This document shows positions 1-6,818 of a stretch of DNA of 64,000 bases, piece by piece (the first letter of the stretch is position 1; the number at the start of each line of letters is the position of its first letter). Source of the DNA: an uncultured Lentisphaerota bacterium (GTDB lineage: Bacteria; Verrucomicrobiota; Kiritimatiellia; CAIQIC01); assembly GCA_903896925.1 (NCBI GenBank), contig CAITZM010000177.1, positions 1 to 64,000 on the forward strand. Reading direction: 5' to 3'. The translations under genes were made by a program, and so were the position numbers. The notes under the pieces were generated by a model. That model ran no database searches, had not been told where the DNA came from, and saw nothing but the letters and a program-made list of their open reading frames with translations.

Positions 1-82
1 CCCTCCGACGAGCTATACGGCCCATTCTCGGGGGGCGGAAAACCGAGCTCCCACAGGGCTCGACACACATCATCACTCACAA

Positions 83-133
83 AAAAAGGGGACATTCTAA
101 TCGAGCGCAAAAAGGGGACATTTTAAACGAGCG
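83..133. repeat. Two tandem 25-bp direct repeats, possible IS end
   Basis: Two copies of a 25-bp word beginning AAAAAGGGGACATT lie at 83-107 and 109-133, a 26-bp period with 23 of 25 bases identical. Tandem repeats of this GGGGACATT type are familiar from the ends of IS21-like elements, where they serve as transposase binding sites. No transposase is present to the right, so any element would extend left of the window. The left 60 bases hold no recognisable reading frame. The IS assignment is tentative. Confidence 0.4.
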
Positions 134-197
134 TTGACATCCTGCACAATCTGCTTGCGGCCGGGCGGCGGCTCGACCAAACTCCCCGCGTTTTGCC

Positions 198-1841
198 ATG
201 TATCGACTGATTTTCCAGAGCGGGCCGCAGCGCGGCCGGCGTGTGGCCATCCGGCAGGGGCCGGTGATCCTCGGTCGCCATCCGGACGCCGTTTTGCGGC
301 TTCCGGAGCCCGAGGTCGCCCTGCAGCATGCGTTGCTTGAGGAGCTGCCGGCTGGCGGTGTGCACCTGCGCCGGCTGACCGCCGAGGCGGCGGTCACCGT
401 CAACCGGCAGGCCGTCGCGGAGGCGGACCTGCATGACGGCGACCTGATCGGGATCGGGCCTCACATCCTGCAATTCCAGCAGGGCCAGGCGCCGGCCGAA
501 CTGGTCGGTGGTCGCCGGATCGGCATCCTGCAGGGCCTGACCCTGCTGGCCGTCGGCCTGCTGCTGGCCGGACAGATGGTCTTCCTGTTCATGGTATCGA
601 TCAAACCGCCGGCGCCGACCGTGGCGGAGATTCCGGCCGCCCAGGCGGAAACTGCGCAAGTCGCCGCTGTCACGCTGGCGACCAACCTGGTCAAGGTGGC
701 CGCGCTGCAGCTGCCGCCGCCGATCGTGAGTGTGCCCACCGCCGCGCCCGTGCGCGTCGCAGTCGCCACGCCGCCGCCGGCCGTCAGCGCCTATTCCAAC
801 GAGATGAACCAAATGCGGACCGACATCGCCCGCCTGCATCGCGATGTGGCGGCGCTGCCGCCGCCCGCGCGGCAGGTCATCACCAACCTGGTGGTGCCGG
901 CCGTCGCGACCGTGACGCCGCCGGCGCCGGTCACGAACATGGCCATCGCCGAGTTCTCGGCGGACGACCTGGTCCTGGCGCAGGCGCGCAAGATGTTTGC
1001 GAAAGCGATGGAGCGCGCCCCGCAGCTCGATCCCGAGGAACTCGATGGCGAACTGGCGACCATCCAGAACATGGCGCCGGATTTTCTCCCGCCCATCATT
1101 GAGCGCGCCCAACTGCTGGCGCGGCGTAACCTGCGGACGGAGGCGCTGACGCAGTGGCAGCAGATCAAGAAGCTGGCGCAGAACGAGGACCTGCGCACCC
1201 GTGCGTTGGAAGAAATCGCCAGGCTCCAGAAAGTCCTGAGCGCGCCGCCGGAGAAGAGCAGCCAGAAGCCGGAGGTCAAAGAGCCGGCGCCCAGAGGGCA
1301 GCGATCAGAGGCCAGAGATCAGAAACCAGAAATCAGCGCGGCGAATACCATGCCCGGTGCGGCCACTTCTTCCATCCACCATGCACCATCCACCATTTCC
1401 CCGGCACCTTCCGCAGTTCGTCGCGCCACGCAGCCGGTCGCGCGGATTGCGGAACTCGAGCCGCAGAAACTGCTCGCGGGCGAGAAGTATGACGAGATGC
1501 GCTTGCTGCGCATCACCGTGTCGGCCCTCGGCGCCGCGCCGTTGGACCCGGCTACGACCGAAGTGTTGGTGACCTTCTTTGACCGCGGCGAAAAGTCCGG
1601 GCATGTCACGCCGTCGCGCGCGGTGGTGCCGGGGGCGGCCCTGCGCCCGGCCGCGCCGACCACTCCGGGTGCACCCTTGGAGTTCAGCGCGAGCTATCTC
1701 GTCCCACGCGAATTCCGGAAGCAGGCCGCGCGGAAGGCGGGCGAAAGCTCGCGCTTTTTCGGCTACCGTGTCGAACTCTTCTGTCATGGCGAACTGCAGG
1801 ACCGGCGCGATCACCCTGCTAACCTGCTGCCCCGCGAGTGA
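198..1841 (+). CDS. FHA-domain single-pass membrane protein
   Basis: This 547-residue protein starts with a forkhead-associated domain (about residues 1-95), recognised from VILGRHPDAV near residue 23 and the closing NRQAV...LHDGDLIGIG strands. FHA domains usually bind phosphothreonine. Here the usual S-R-x-H loop reads ALQH, so the conserved serine and arginine are missing and phosphopeptide binding is doubtful. One membrane helix (about 108-133) follows, so the FHA domain is probably cytoplasmic and the remainder periplasmic. Residues 140-240 are rich in Ala, Pro and Val. A helical segment follows (about 255-350), then a low-complexity stretch that coincides with a DNA repeat tract. A C-terminal beta-rich domain (about 415-540) is not recognised. 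No kinase or secretion gene lies nearby. No clear ribosome binding site precedes the chosen ATG. Confidence 0.8.
   Translation: MYRLIFQSGPQRGRRVAIRQGPVILGRHPDAVLRLPEPEVALQHALLEELPAGGVHLRRLTAEAAVTVNRQAVAEADLHDGDLIGIGPHILQFQQGQAPAELVGGRRIGILQGLTLLAVGLLLAGQMVFLFMVSIKPPAPTVAEIPAAQAETAQVAAVTLATNLVKVAALQLPPPIVSVPTAAPVRVAVATPPPAVSAYSNEMNQMRTDIARLHRDVAALPPPARQVITNLVVPAVATVTPPAPVTNMAIAEFSADDLVLAQARKMFAKAMERAPQLDPEELDGELATIQNMAPDFLPPIIERAQLLARRNLRTEALTQWQQIKKLAQNEDLRTRALEEIARLQKVLSAPPEKSSQKPEVKEPAPRGQRSEARDQKPEISAANTMPGAATSSIHHAPSTISPAPSAVRRATQPVARIAELEPQKLLAGEKYDEMRLLRITVSALGAAPLDPATTEVLVTFFDRGEKSGHVTPSRAVVPGAALRPAAPTTPGAPLEFSASYLVPREFRKQAARKAGESSRFFGYRVELFCHGELQDRRDHPANLLPRE
1290..1402 (+). repeat. 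CAGAGGCCAGAGATCAG and CCATCCACCAT tracts inside the FHA gene
   Basis: Inside the coding sequence, 1290-1338 is a chain of degenerate CAGAxxYCAGA units and 1368-1402 is a chain of CCATnCACCAT units. They translate in frame to low-complexity protein (RGQRSEARDQKPEIS, then SIHHAPSTIS). The CAGAGG/TCAG type recurs in spacers at about 39.78 kb and, inverted, at 42.62 kb. A dispersed repeat therefore appears to have entered the linker without breaking the frame. Confidence 0.6.
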
Positions 1842-2065
1842 GCTTTCCAGTCCTCGGCTTGCGAAAAAGATTTTTTCTTCACCAGCCCGCGTAGTGCGGC
1901 CGTTCGGGAGGGCGAGCGTACTCGCGAGCCGCTAACCGATGGACCGGCGGTAGCGGTCCAATGTCTTCGTTCTGATCGGCTTGGCGTGTTGTTGGCTCAA
2001 AGGCGGCAGATCATCACCACCTCCCGGCTCGCGAGTCCGCTCGCCCTCCCATCGGAGCATGCGCC

Positions 2066-2662
2066 TCACGCGCCGGCGCGTTTTTGGCAGGAGCAGCGGC
2101 CGATGGGGGTGCGGCCGACGTAGTAGAGTTCGAAGTCGGTCTGTTCGGCGGGGGTGGGGACGAAGGGGTCAATCTCCGCGAACCGGGTGTCGGCCTGCAG
2201 CAGGTCGCGGACATCCGCGAAATAGGGCAGATGGTCGGTGGCGAAGTGCAGCACGCCGCCGGGCACGAGCGCGCGGTGGAGCGCATCCATGAAGTGCGGG
2301 TTGAACATCCGGTGCTCGTGGTGCCGCTTCTTCGGCCAGGGATCGGGGAAAAAGATGTAGCAGGTGCGGATGGAGGCCGGCGGCAGCAGGTAGGTGGTGG
2401 CGTAATAGCCTTCCATGCGCAGCAGGCGGATGTTGCCGAGGTCGAGGCGGCGCGCCCGGTTGTCCACCTTGCGGATGCGGCCCAGCATGCGGTCCACGCC
2501 GAGGAAATTCACCCCCGGGTGCGCCGCGGCGCGCGCGAGGAGGAAGCGGCCCTTGCCGCAGCCCAGATCCAGCTCGATGGGCTGCGCGTTGCCGAACAGC
2601 GCGGCGAGCGGCATCGGCTGGGTCCAGTCGGGCTGGACAATCCGCAGGCTCGACTCGATCAT
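2066..2662 (-). CDS. trmB: tRNA (guanine-N7-)-methyltransferase
   Basis: This 198-residue SAM-dependent methyltransferase forms m7G46 in the variable loop of tRNA. The family signatures are all visible: the SAM-binding motif ELDLGCGKGRF (residues 30-40), FPDPWPKKRHHEHRM (about 105-119), which holds the TrmB active-site loop, and a C-terminal TDFELYYVGRTPIGR (about 173-187). The length is normal for the family. It stands alone, divergent from the FHA gene's 3' side, and is one of the few housekeeping genes in the window. A short Cys/Lys-rich end (RCSCQKRAGA) follows the fold. Confidence 0.95.
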   Translation of the reverse strand: MIESSLRIVQPDWTQPMPLAALFGNAQPIELDLGCGKGRFLLARAAAHPGVNFLGVDRMLGRIRKVDNRARRLDLGNIRLLRMEGYYATTYLLPPASIRTCYIFFPDPWPKKRHHEHRMFNPHFMDALHRALVPGGVLHFATDHLPYFADVRDLLQADTRFAEIDPFVPTPAEQTDFELYYVGRTPIGRCSCQKRAGA

Positions 2663-2702
2663 GCTGCTTCCCCCGTGCTGCCGCGCGGCGCTGTTTTCCT
2701 GG

Positions 2703-2852
2703 ATGGGAAATCCGAAATACGAAACCCGAAATCCAAAACAAATCCGAAACGGGAAAATTCAAAATGGAACCTAAACACGTCTGTACCCGATGGTTTTGTG
2801 CTTGGGTTTTTGAATTTATTTAGGCTTCCGCGTTTCGGATTTCGGATTTTCT
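2703..2852. repeat. AAATCCGAAA-type AT-rich inverted repeat element
   Basis: A 150-bp AT-rich block sits between the trmB start and the next gene's stop. Its left arm is built from repeated (A)AATCCGAAA/CGAAACCCGAAAT units (2708-2752). Its right arm ends in GTTTCGGATTTCGGATTTTC (2832-2851), the reverse complement of the same word. The middle (about 2755-2820) contains AATTCAAAA and TTTTTGAATTT, also complementary. The whole could fold into one long imperfect hairpin. Composition is unlike the flanking GC-rich genes, and no coding potential is seen. Confidence 0.6.
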
Positions 2853-2854
2853 TT

Positions 2855-4120
2855 TTACTTCACGTCGAGACAGGCGCCTTCTTTGGTGCTGCGCACATAG
2901 AGACGGCCATCGCTGAAGGCGGGGGTGGACCAGCACTTGCCGGTGACGGCTTTGACGCGGCCTACTTCTTTGTAGGCGGCGGGCTTGGCCTCGACGAGCA
3001 CCACCTGGCCGTCGTCGGACAGCGCGACCACCTTGTCGCCGACGAGGATGACGTTGCCGGCGCCGAAGCCTGGCTTCTCCCATTTGACGTTGCCGGTGGC
3101 GACCTCGACGCACTTGAGCGGGCCAGCGCCGTATTTCTTGAAGCTGAACATGCCGTAGAGGTAGCCGTCCTTGCAGACCGGCGTGCTCCAGTGGTTGGCG
3201 ATGAGCTTGTCGCCCTCGGTCTTATACAGTTCCTGTGCGGAGAATTTATCCCCCTGCTTGGCGATGCGGCAGGCGCCGCCGCCGACGCCGTAGCCGGCGG
3301 AGCAGTAGACGATGTCGCCGCAGACGACCGGCGAGATGGCGGTGGACACCGCGAACTTGAATGGGAAGCGCCAGAGTTCCTGGCCGTCTTTGGCCGAGAC
3401 GGCGACGAGGCCGCTCTTCACGAAGTAGATCACCTGCCGCTCGCCGAGGAGGGTCGCGAGGGTCGGGGTGGCGTGCGTGATGGTTTCGGTGCCGCTCTTC
3501 CAGGCCACCGCGCCGGTCTTCTTGTGGAACGCGATGAAGGCCTGGCCCGCCCCGCCGCCGGCGGTGAAGACGAGATCGCCATCGACGACGGCCGAGGCCG
3601 CATTGTTCCAGTGGATGTTCTTGCCGCTGTGTTCCGCGACCAGGTCGTGCGCCCAGACCGGCTTGCCCGACGCCGCGTCCAGGGCGTGGATTTTCAGCCC
3701 CTGCGTGAAGACAAAGACCAGGCCCTCGTTGACCGTTGGCGTCGAGCGCGGGCCGTCGCCGCCCTTGTTGTCCGGCGTGCCGCTGTCGCCGCCGCCATCG
3801 TACTTGGCGATGTCCACATCGGTGCACCACAGGGCCTTGCCCGTGGCCGCGTCGAGCGCCGTGCAGGCTTCCTTGCCCGCGTGATTGACCAGCGTGTAAG
3901 CCTTGCCGCCCGCGATGGCGAACGAGCTGAAGCCGAGCTGCGTGGGGGCCTTCCAGACGGACTTCGGTCCGTTGGCCGGCCAGTGGAGGGTGGCGCCCGC
4001 CGGCGCGATGCCGTCCTGGTTCGGGCCGCGATATTGCGGCCAGTCAGCGGCCTGCACGCCGCCGCCTTGCAGCAACAGGGAACCGCCGAGAAGAATGACT
4101 GCGCATTGCGTTTGCTTCAT
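2855..4120 (-). CDS. Exported PQQ-like beta-propeller protein
   Basis: This 421-residue protein begins with a Sec signal peptide (MKQTQCAVILLGGSLLLQGG, mature end near AADWPQYRGP). It continues with repeated blades of the PQQ-like (BamB/alcohol-dehydrogenase) propeller, such as AYTLVNHAGKEACTALDAAT, VFVFTQGLKIHALDAAS and YFVKSGLVAVSAKDGQELW. The DWPQYRGPNQDG start is the hallmark of the large exported propeller family abundant in planctomycetes and verrucomicrobia. Quinone-coordinating residues cannot be identified, so enzyme activity is not claimed. The ATG at 4120 was chosen because it opens the signal peptide; in-frame sequence upstream is low quality. A second member lies at 35177-36772. 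Confidence 0.85.
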   Translation of the reverse strand: MKQTQCAVILLGGSLLLQGGGVQAADWPQYRGPNQDGIAPAGATLHWPANGPKSVWKAPTQLGFSSFAIAGGKAYTLVNHAGKEACTALDAATGKALWCTDVDIAKYDGGGDSGTPDNKGGDGPRSTPTVNEGLVFVFTQGLKIHALDAASGKPVWAHDLVAEHSGKNIHWNNAASAVVDGDLVFTAGGGAGQAFIAFHKKTGAVAWKSGTETITHATPTLATLLGERQVIYFVKSGLVAVSAKDGQELWRFPFKFAVSTAISPVVCGDIVYCSAGYGVGGGACRIAKQGDKFSAQELYKTEGDKLIANHWSTPVCKDGYLYGMFSFKKYGAGPLKCVEVATGNVKWEKPGFGAGNVILVGDKVVALSDDGQVVLVEAKPAAYKEVGRVKAVTGKCWSTPAFSDGRLYVRSTKEGACLDVK

Positions 4121-4492
4121 GTTTGCCCTCTGCCGGATCGCTCCGGTCTGATTGTGCACCACCATCATCGCTTGCTGCGCCAGCCCCACCGGGCGGCGCA
4201 TGCGCGCGAGTGTAGCGGAATCAGCAGCAGAAGCACGCCGAATTTGCCAGCATGGGTGAGGATCGCCTGCCGGACGCTCGCGAGCCCCGTATTTTCGTGT
4301 ATGGAGATGTGCGCGTAACCGGGCTGGGTGGGCGTGAGCGGAGGCGGCCAGGGAGGGGGGGGCTGGTGAAGCCGAGGTGGTCGTTGTGGACGTGCAGATC
4401 CATGCGCTGTGGCGAAATGAGTGCAGCCCCGCTGGTATCGGACAGAATTCCACACCTTGCAAGGTGTGGAATCCTGTCGTTTCTATTTTGGC
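4121..4492. other. Spacer without a supported gene
   Basis: This 372-bp stretch separates two minus-strand genes. Short minus-strand frames exist but share no protein-like pattern, and GC-rich composition explains them. Its one distinct feature is the palindrome at 4441-4478, entered separately. Confidence 0.6.
4441..4478. repeat. Palindrome ATTCCACACCTTGCAAGGTGTGGAAT, copy 1
   Basis: Two 18-bp arms (4441-4458 and 4461-4478) with one mismatch surround a 2-base centre, located just 3' of the regulator's stop codon. The same palindrome occurs again inside that regulator's coding sequence at 4792-4825. It could be a terminator-like hairpin, a mobile palindromic repeat, or a binding site of the adjacent regulator. 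Confidence 0.7.
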
Positions 4493-5140
4493 TCACAGAG
4501 CTTTTAGGGCGCGCAAGACGATGTTCAGCATGTTCCGCCGCAGCGCCGGCTCTGCCGGGGTTAAAAGCTGCCACACGTGCGGAGGGGGACCCTCGGCGCA
4601 TACCACTCCGCGCCGCTGCAGTTTCACGAGATGCCTGCTGGTTGCGGCCGCGGACATGTTGATGTGTGCAGCCAGATCGGCGGCCGGGCGGGCGCCTTTG
4701 ACGGCCAGCTGGCGCAGAAGGAGCAGGCGGCGGAGATGGGTATAGGTAGTAAACATTTTCATCAGCTTTTCGTCTTGTTCCTTTTGCGCAGCTGAATTCC
4801 ACACCTCGCAAGGTGTGGAATTCAGACCGCCCAAGGTTCTGTGCAGTAACTCCAGCGTCTCGCGCAGGAAGATATTGGAAAGATGGCACGTTTTCGCGGG
4901 TTGATAGTGCACAAAGCGGCCGTTTGGAATGGCCTGGACAAAATGGAAGTTACCCAGCCGTTTCAGTTCGTATGACGTGATGCTCGGGGTTAGACCCACG
5001 GTCTCGGCCAATTCGTTGACCGTACTGCCCGGCCGGGACTGGAGAGCCTGTAAGAGATGCAGACGGGGTCGGCTGGCAAGCGCCCGGCTGACAGCGACGA
5101 TGAGGTCCATACAGGCACTCCTTTCCATCCTCCTTGGCAC
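4493..5140 (-). CDS. Two-headed ArsR-like winged-helix regulator
   Basis: This 215-residue cytoplasmic protein holds two winged-helix domains. The first (about 8-100) has a GSTVNELAETVGLTPSITSY recognition region. The second (about 130-210) has ARPAADLAAHINMSAAATSR followed by HLVKLQRRGVV. Each resembles an ArsR-type DNA-binding domain, so one chain may act like a built-in dimer. The linker between them includes LNSTPCEVWNSA, encoded exactly by a 34-bp palindrome that also occurs just after the stop codon. Cysteines are few and no metal site is evident. It lies downstream of the minus-strand glycan operon (5196-12189) with a 55-bp gap and may be its last gene or its regulator. Start choice among Met1, Met5 and Met11 is uncertain. 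Confidence 0.75.
   Translation of the reverse strand: MPRRMERSACMDLIVAVSRALASRPRLHLLQALQSRPGSTVNELAETVGLTPSITSYELKRLGNFHFVQAIPNGRFVHYQPAKTCHLSNIFLRETLELLHRTLGGLNSTPCEVWNSAAQKEQDEKLMKMFTTYTHLRRLLLLRQLAVKGARPAADLAAHINMSAAATSRHLVKLQRRGVVCAEGPPPHVWQLLTPAEPALRRNMLNIVLRALKAL
4792..4825. repeat. Same palindrome inside the regulator gene, copy 2
   Basis: Perfect 15-bp arms (4792-4806 and 4811-4825) surround a 4-base loop. The core matches the copy at 4441-4478 apart from one base in the centre and some bases at the outer ends of the arms. On the minus strand it is read in frame as the linker between the two winged-helix domains. Confidence 0.75.
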
Positions 5141-5195
5141 ACCTCTATAAGACAGCCCTCCAGGCTCTCAAGGCAAGCCCAATATGGGCGGCCTT

Positions 5196-6818
5196 CTATG
5201 GGCTCAGTTCCAAGCCGGAGTTGGACAGGATGAAGATAGGACTGCAGCCGATGGGCTGGGGGAGGGTGCGGATGCTGCCGCGGAAGGTGTTGTTCGTCAC
5301 GACGAGGTGGTCGCCGCCGGGGGCGAAGGTGAGGGCATGGGTGGCCTCGGGCCCGCTGACGAAGACGTTGTCGCGGAGGACGACGTTGCCGTAGCGGCCG
5401 CCGGGCTCGTAGGTGGTGAAATACATCTCGGCATAGTGTTCGTAGTCGCCGGTCGCGAAACTGCGCCGGCCGCGGCGCGGGTTGTGCTCGCACTTGGTCG
5501 TGTTGTTGCTGAAGACGTTGCCTTGCATCAGCAGGTTGTGCGGCTGGTTGATCCACGAGCCGCGTCCGCCGTTGCAGAACGTGTTGCCGATGATCGCAAT
5601 GTCGGTGGCCGATTTCTCCACGCTCATCACGCGCGAACCGTTGGAGCCGTCCACCGTGTTGCTGGCGGCGGTGACGCGCTGGCAATATTCGGCGATGAAG
5701 AACGCACCCATGCGCGAGCCGGTGATGTGGTTGTGCGAGACGACCGCGTCTTGGCTGCGCTGGAGGTGCATCGTGTCGCCGAGCGCGCTCAAGGTGCAGC
5801 CGGTGATGGAAACATTCCGGCAGCCGACGACATCCACCGCGCCCTTGCCCGGCCCCGACTCGGTTGGCGCAAAGAGCGCGTAGAAAGCAGCCTGGAGGTT
5901 ATGAAGCAGCTTTGTTTCCGCGCCGCTCGCGCCTGCGAAACGGATGGGCGCGCGGCCGGGCTGCTCCGCCACCTTGATGTGATCGGGGGCGGCGGCGACC
6001 ACGTAGTATTGTTTGCCGCGGACAATGTTCTTCGGCAGCGCAGCGCCAAAGAAACAGAGCGCGTAATGCGGCTGATTCGTGGGGCTGATCTTGATCGGCT
6101 TGTTGCGGTTGTCGAACCGCACGCAGTCATCGCCGTCGGCCATCTGGACGCCGTCGCGGATCAGATCCATGCGGAAGTAGCGCTGGGCGCGCTCGACTTC
6201 CCACGGCGCGTAGTCTTCCGGCCAGACGATTTGCTGCCAGAGGTAGCCGTAGTCCCACATGAACTTGCCGCTGCGCAGGAGCGTGCAATCGCTGACGGTC
6301 ACGTTGCTCGCATAGGTCAGCACCTCGCGCTCGCCGTGCGCCGGCAGCGCGCCGGTGACGTTGATGACCGCGCCGGCGATGTCGTGCGACTGGACGCCGC
6401 GGAAGGTGATGTTGCTGGTCACACCGCCCGGCGTGGTGGCGATGACGAGCATGCGCGTGCTCGCATTCGGCTCCCACGCATTTCCCTGCCGCGCGGAATC
6501 GAAGACATGGCCGATAAATTCGCCGCCGTGCCACGCGAAGTCTGTGACATTCGTGCCCGCGAAGACCACGACGCGCGCCTTGTCGCCGAGCTTCTCCGGC
6601 AGATGGAACCGTGCGCCCTGCGCTTCCACTTTCATGCCTGAAGTGAGTGGCAGCGGCGCGCCGGTGCCGACGAAATAGTCGCCCGGCGGAATCGACACCG
6701 CGCCACCGGCGGCCAGCAGCTGGCGTAGGCGCGCGGTGTCGTCGGGTGGCTGGCCGTCGGCGGCGCGTGCGGCCACGCCCAGGATGAGCGCGGCGAGGAG
6801 GAGTTGGGGGCTGTTCAT
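5196..6818 (-). CDS. Exported right-handed beta-helix protein
   Basis: This 540-residue protein has a signal peptide (MNSPQLLLAALILGVAARAADG) and then a pectate-lyase-like N-terminal segment (LRQLLAAGGAVSIPPGDYFV). Many short parallel beta-helix rungs follow, such as NVTVSDCTLLRSG, NVSITGCTLSALGDTMHLQR, AVVSHNHITGSRMGAFFIAE and NVVLRDNVFVSGPEATHAL. The fold is typical of polysaccharide lyases and GH28-like enzymes, but no catalytic set is recognisable, so substrate is unknown. The start ATG (6818) overlaps the TGA of the preceding gene (ATGA), indicating translational coupling in a three-gene operon with the FAD/epimerase fusion and the TIM-barrel protein. Confidence 0.85.
   Translation of the reverse strand: MNSPQLLLAALILGVAARAADGQPPDDTARLRQLLAAGGAVSIPPGDYFVGTGAPLPLTSGMKVEAQGARFHLPEKLGDKARVVVFAGTNVTDFAWHGGEFIGHVFDSARQGNAWEPNASTRMLVIATTPGGVTSNITFRGVQSHDIAGAVINVTGALPAHGEREVLTYASNVTVSDCTLLRSGKFMWDYGYLWQQIVWPEDYAPWEVERAQRYFRMDLIRDGVQMADGDDCVRFDNRNKPIKISPTNQPHYALCFFGAALPKNIVRGKQYYVVAAAPDHIKVAEQPGRAPIRFAGASGAETKLLHNLQAAFYALFAPTESGPGKGAVDVVGCRNVSITGCTLSALGDTMHLQRSQDAVVSHNHITGSRMGAFFIAEYCQRVTAASNTVDGSNGSRVMSVEKSATDIAIIGNTFCNGGRGSWINQPHNLLMQGNVFSNNTTKCEHNPRRGRRSFATGDYEHYAEMYFTTYEPGGRYGNVVLRDNVFVSGPEATHALTFAPGGDHLVVTNNTFRGSIRTLPQPIGCSPIFILSNSGLELSP

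Noticed and set aside
1856-1886. Rho-independent terminator after the FHA gene
   Set aside because: The stem GAAAAAGATTTTTTC is AT-only and short; it is not convincing as a terminator.
4165-4455. Minus-strand 96-codon frame ahead of the PQQ-like gene
   Set aside because: Composition reflects GC-rich DNA and a palindrome; no signal, motif or ribosome site.
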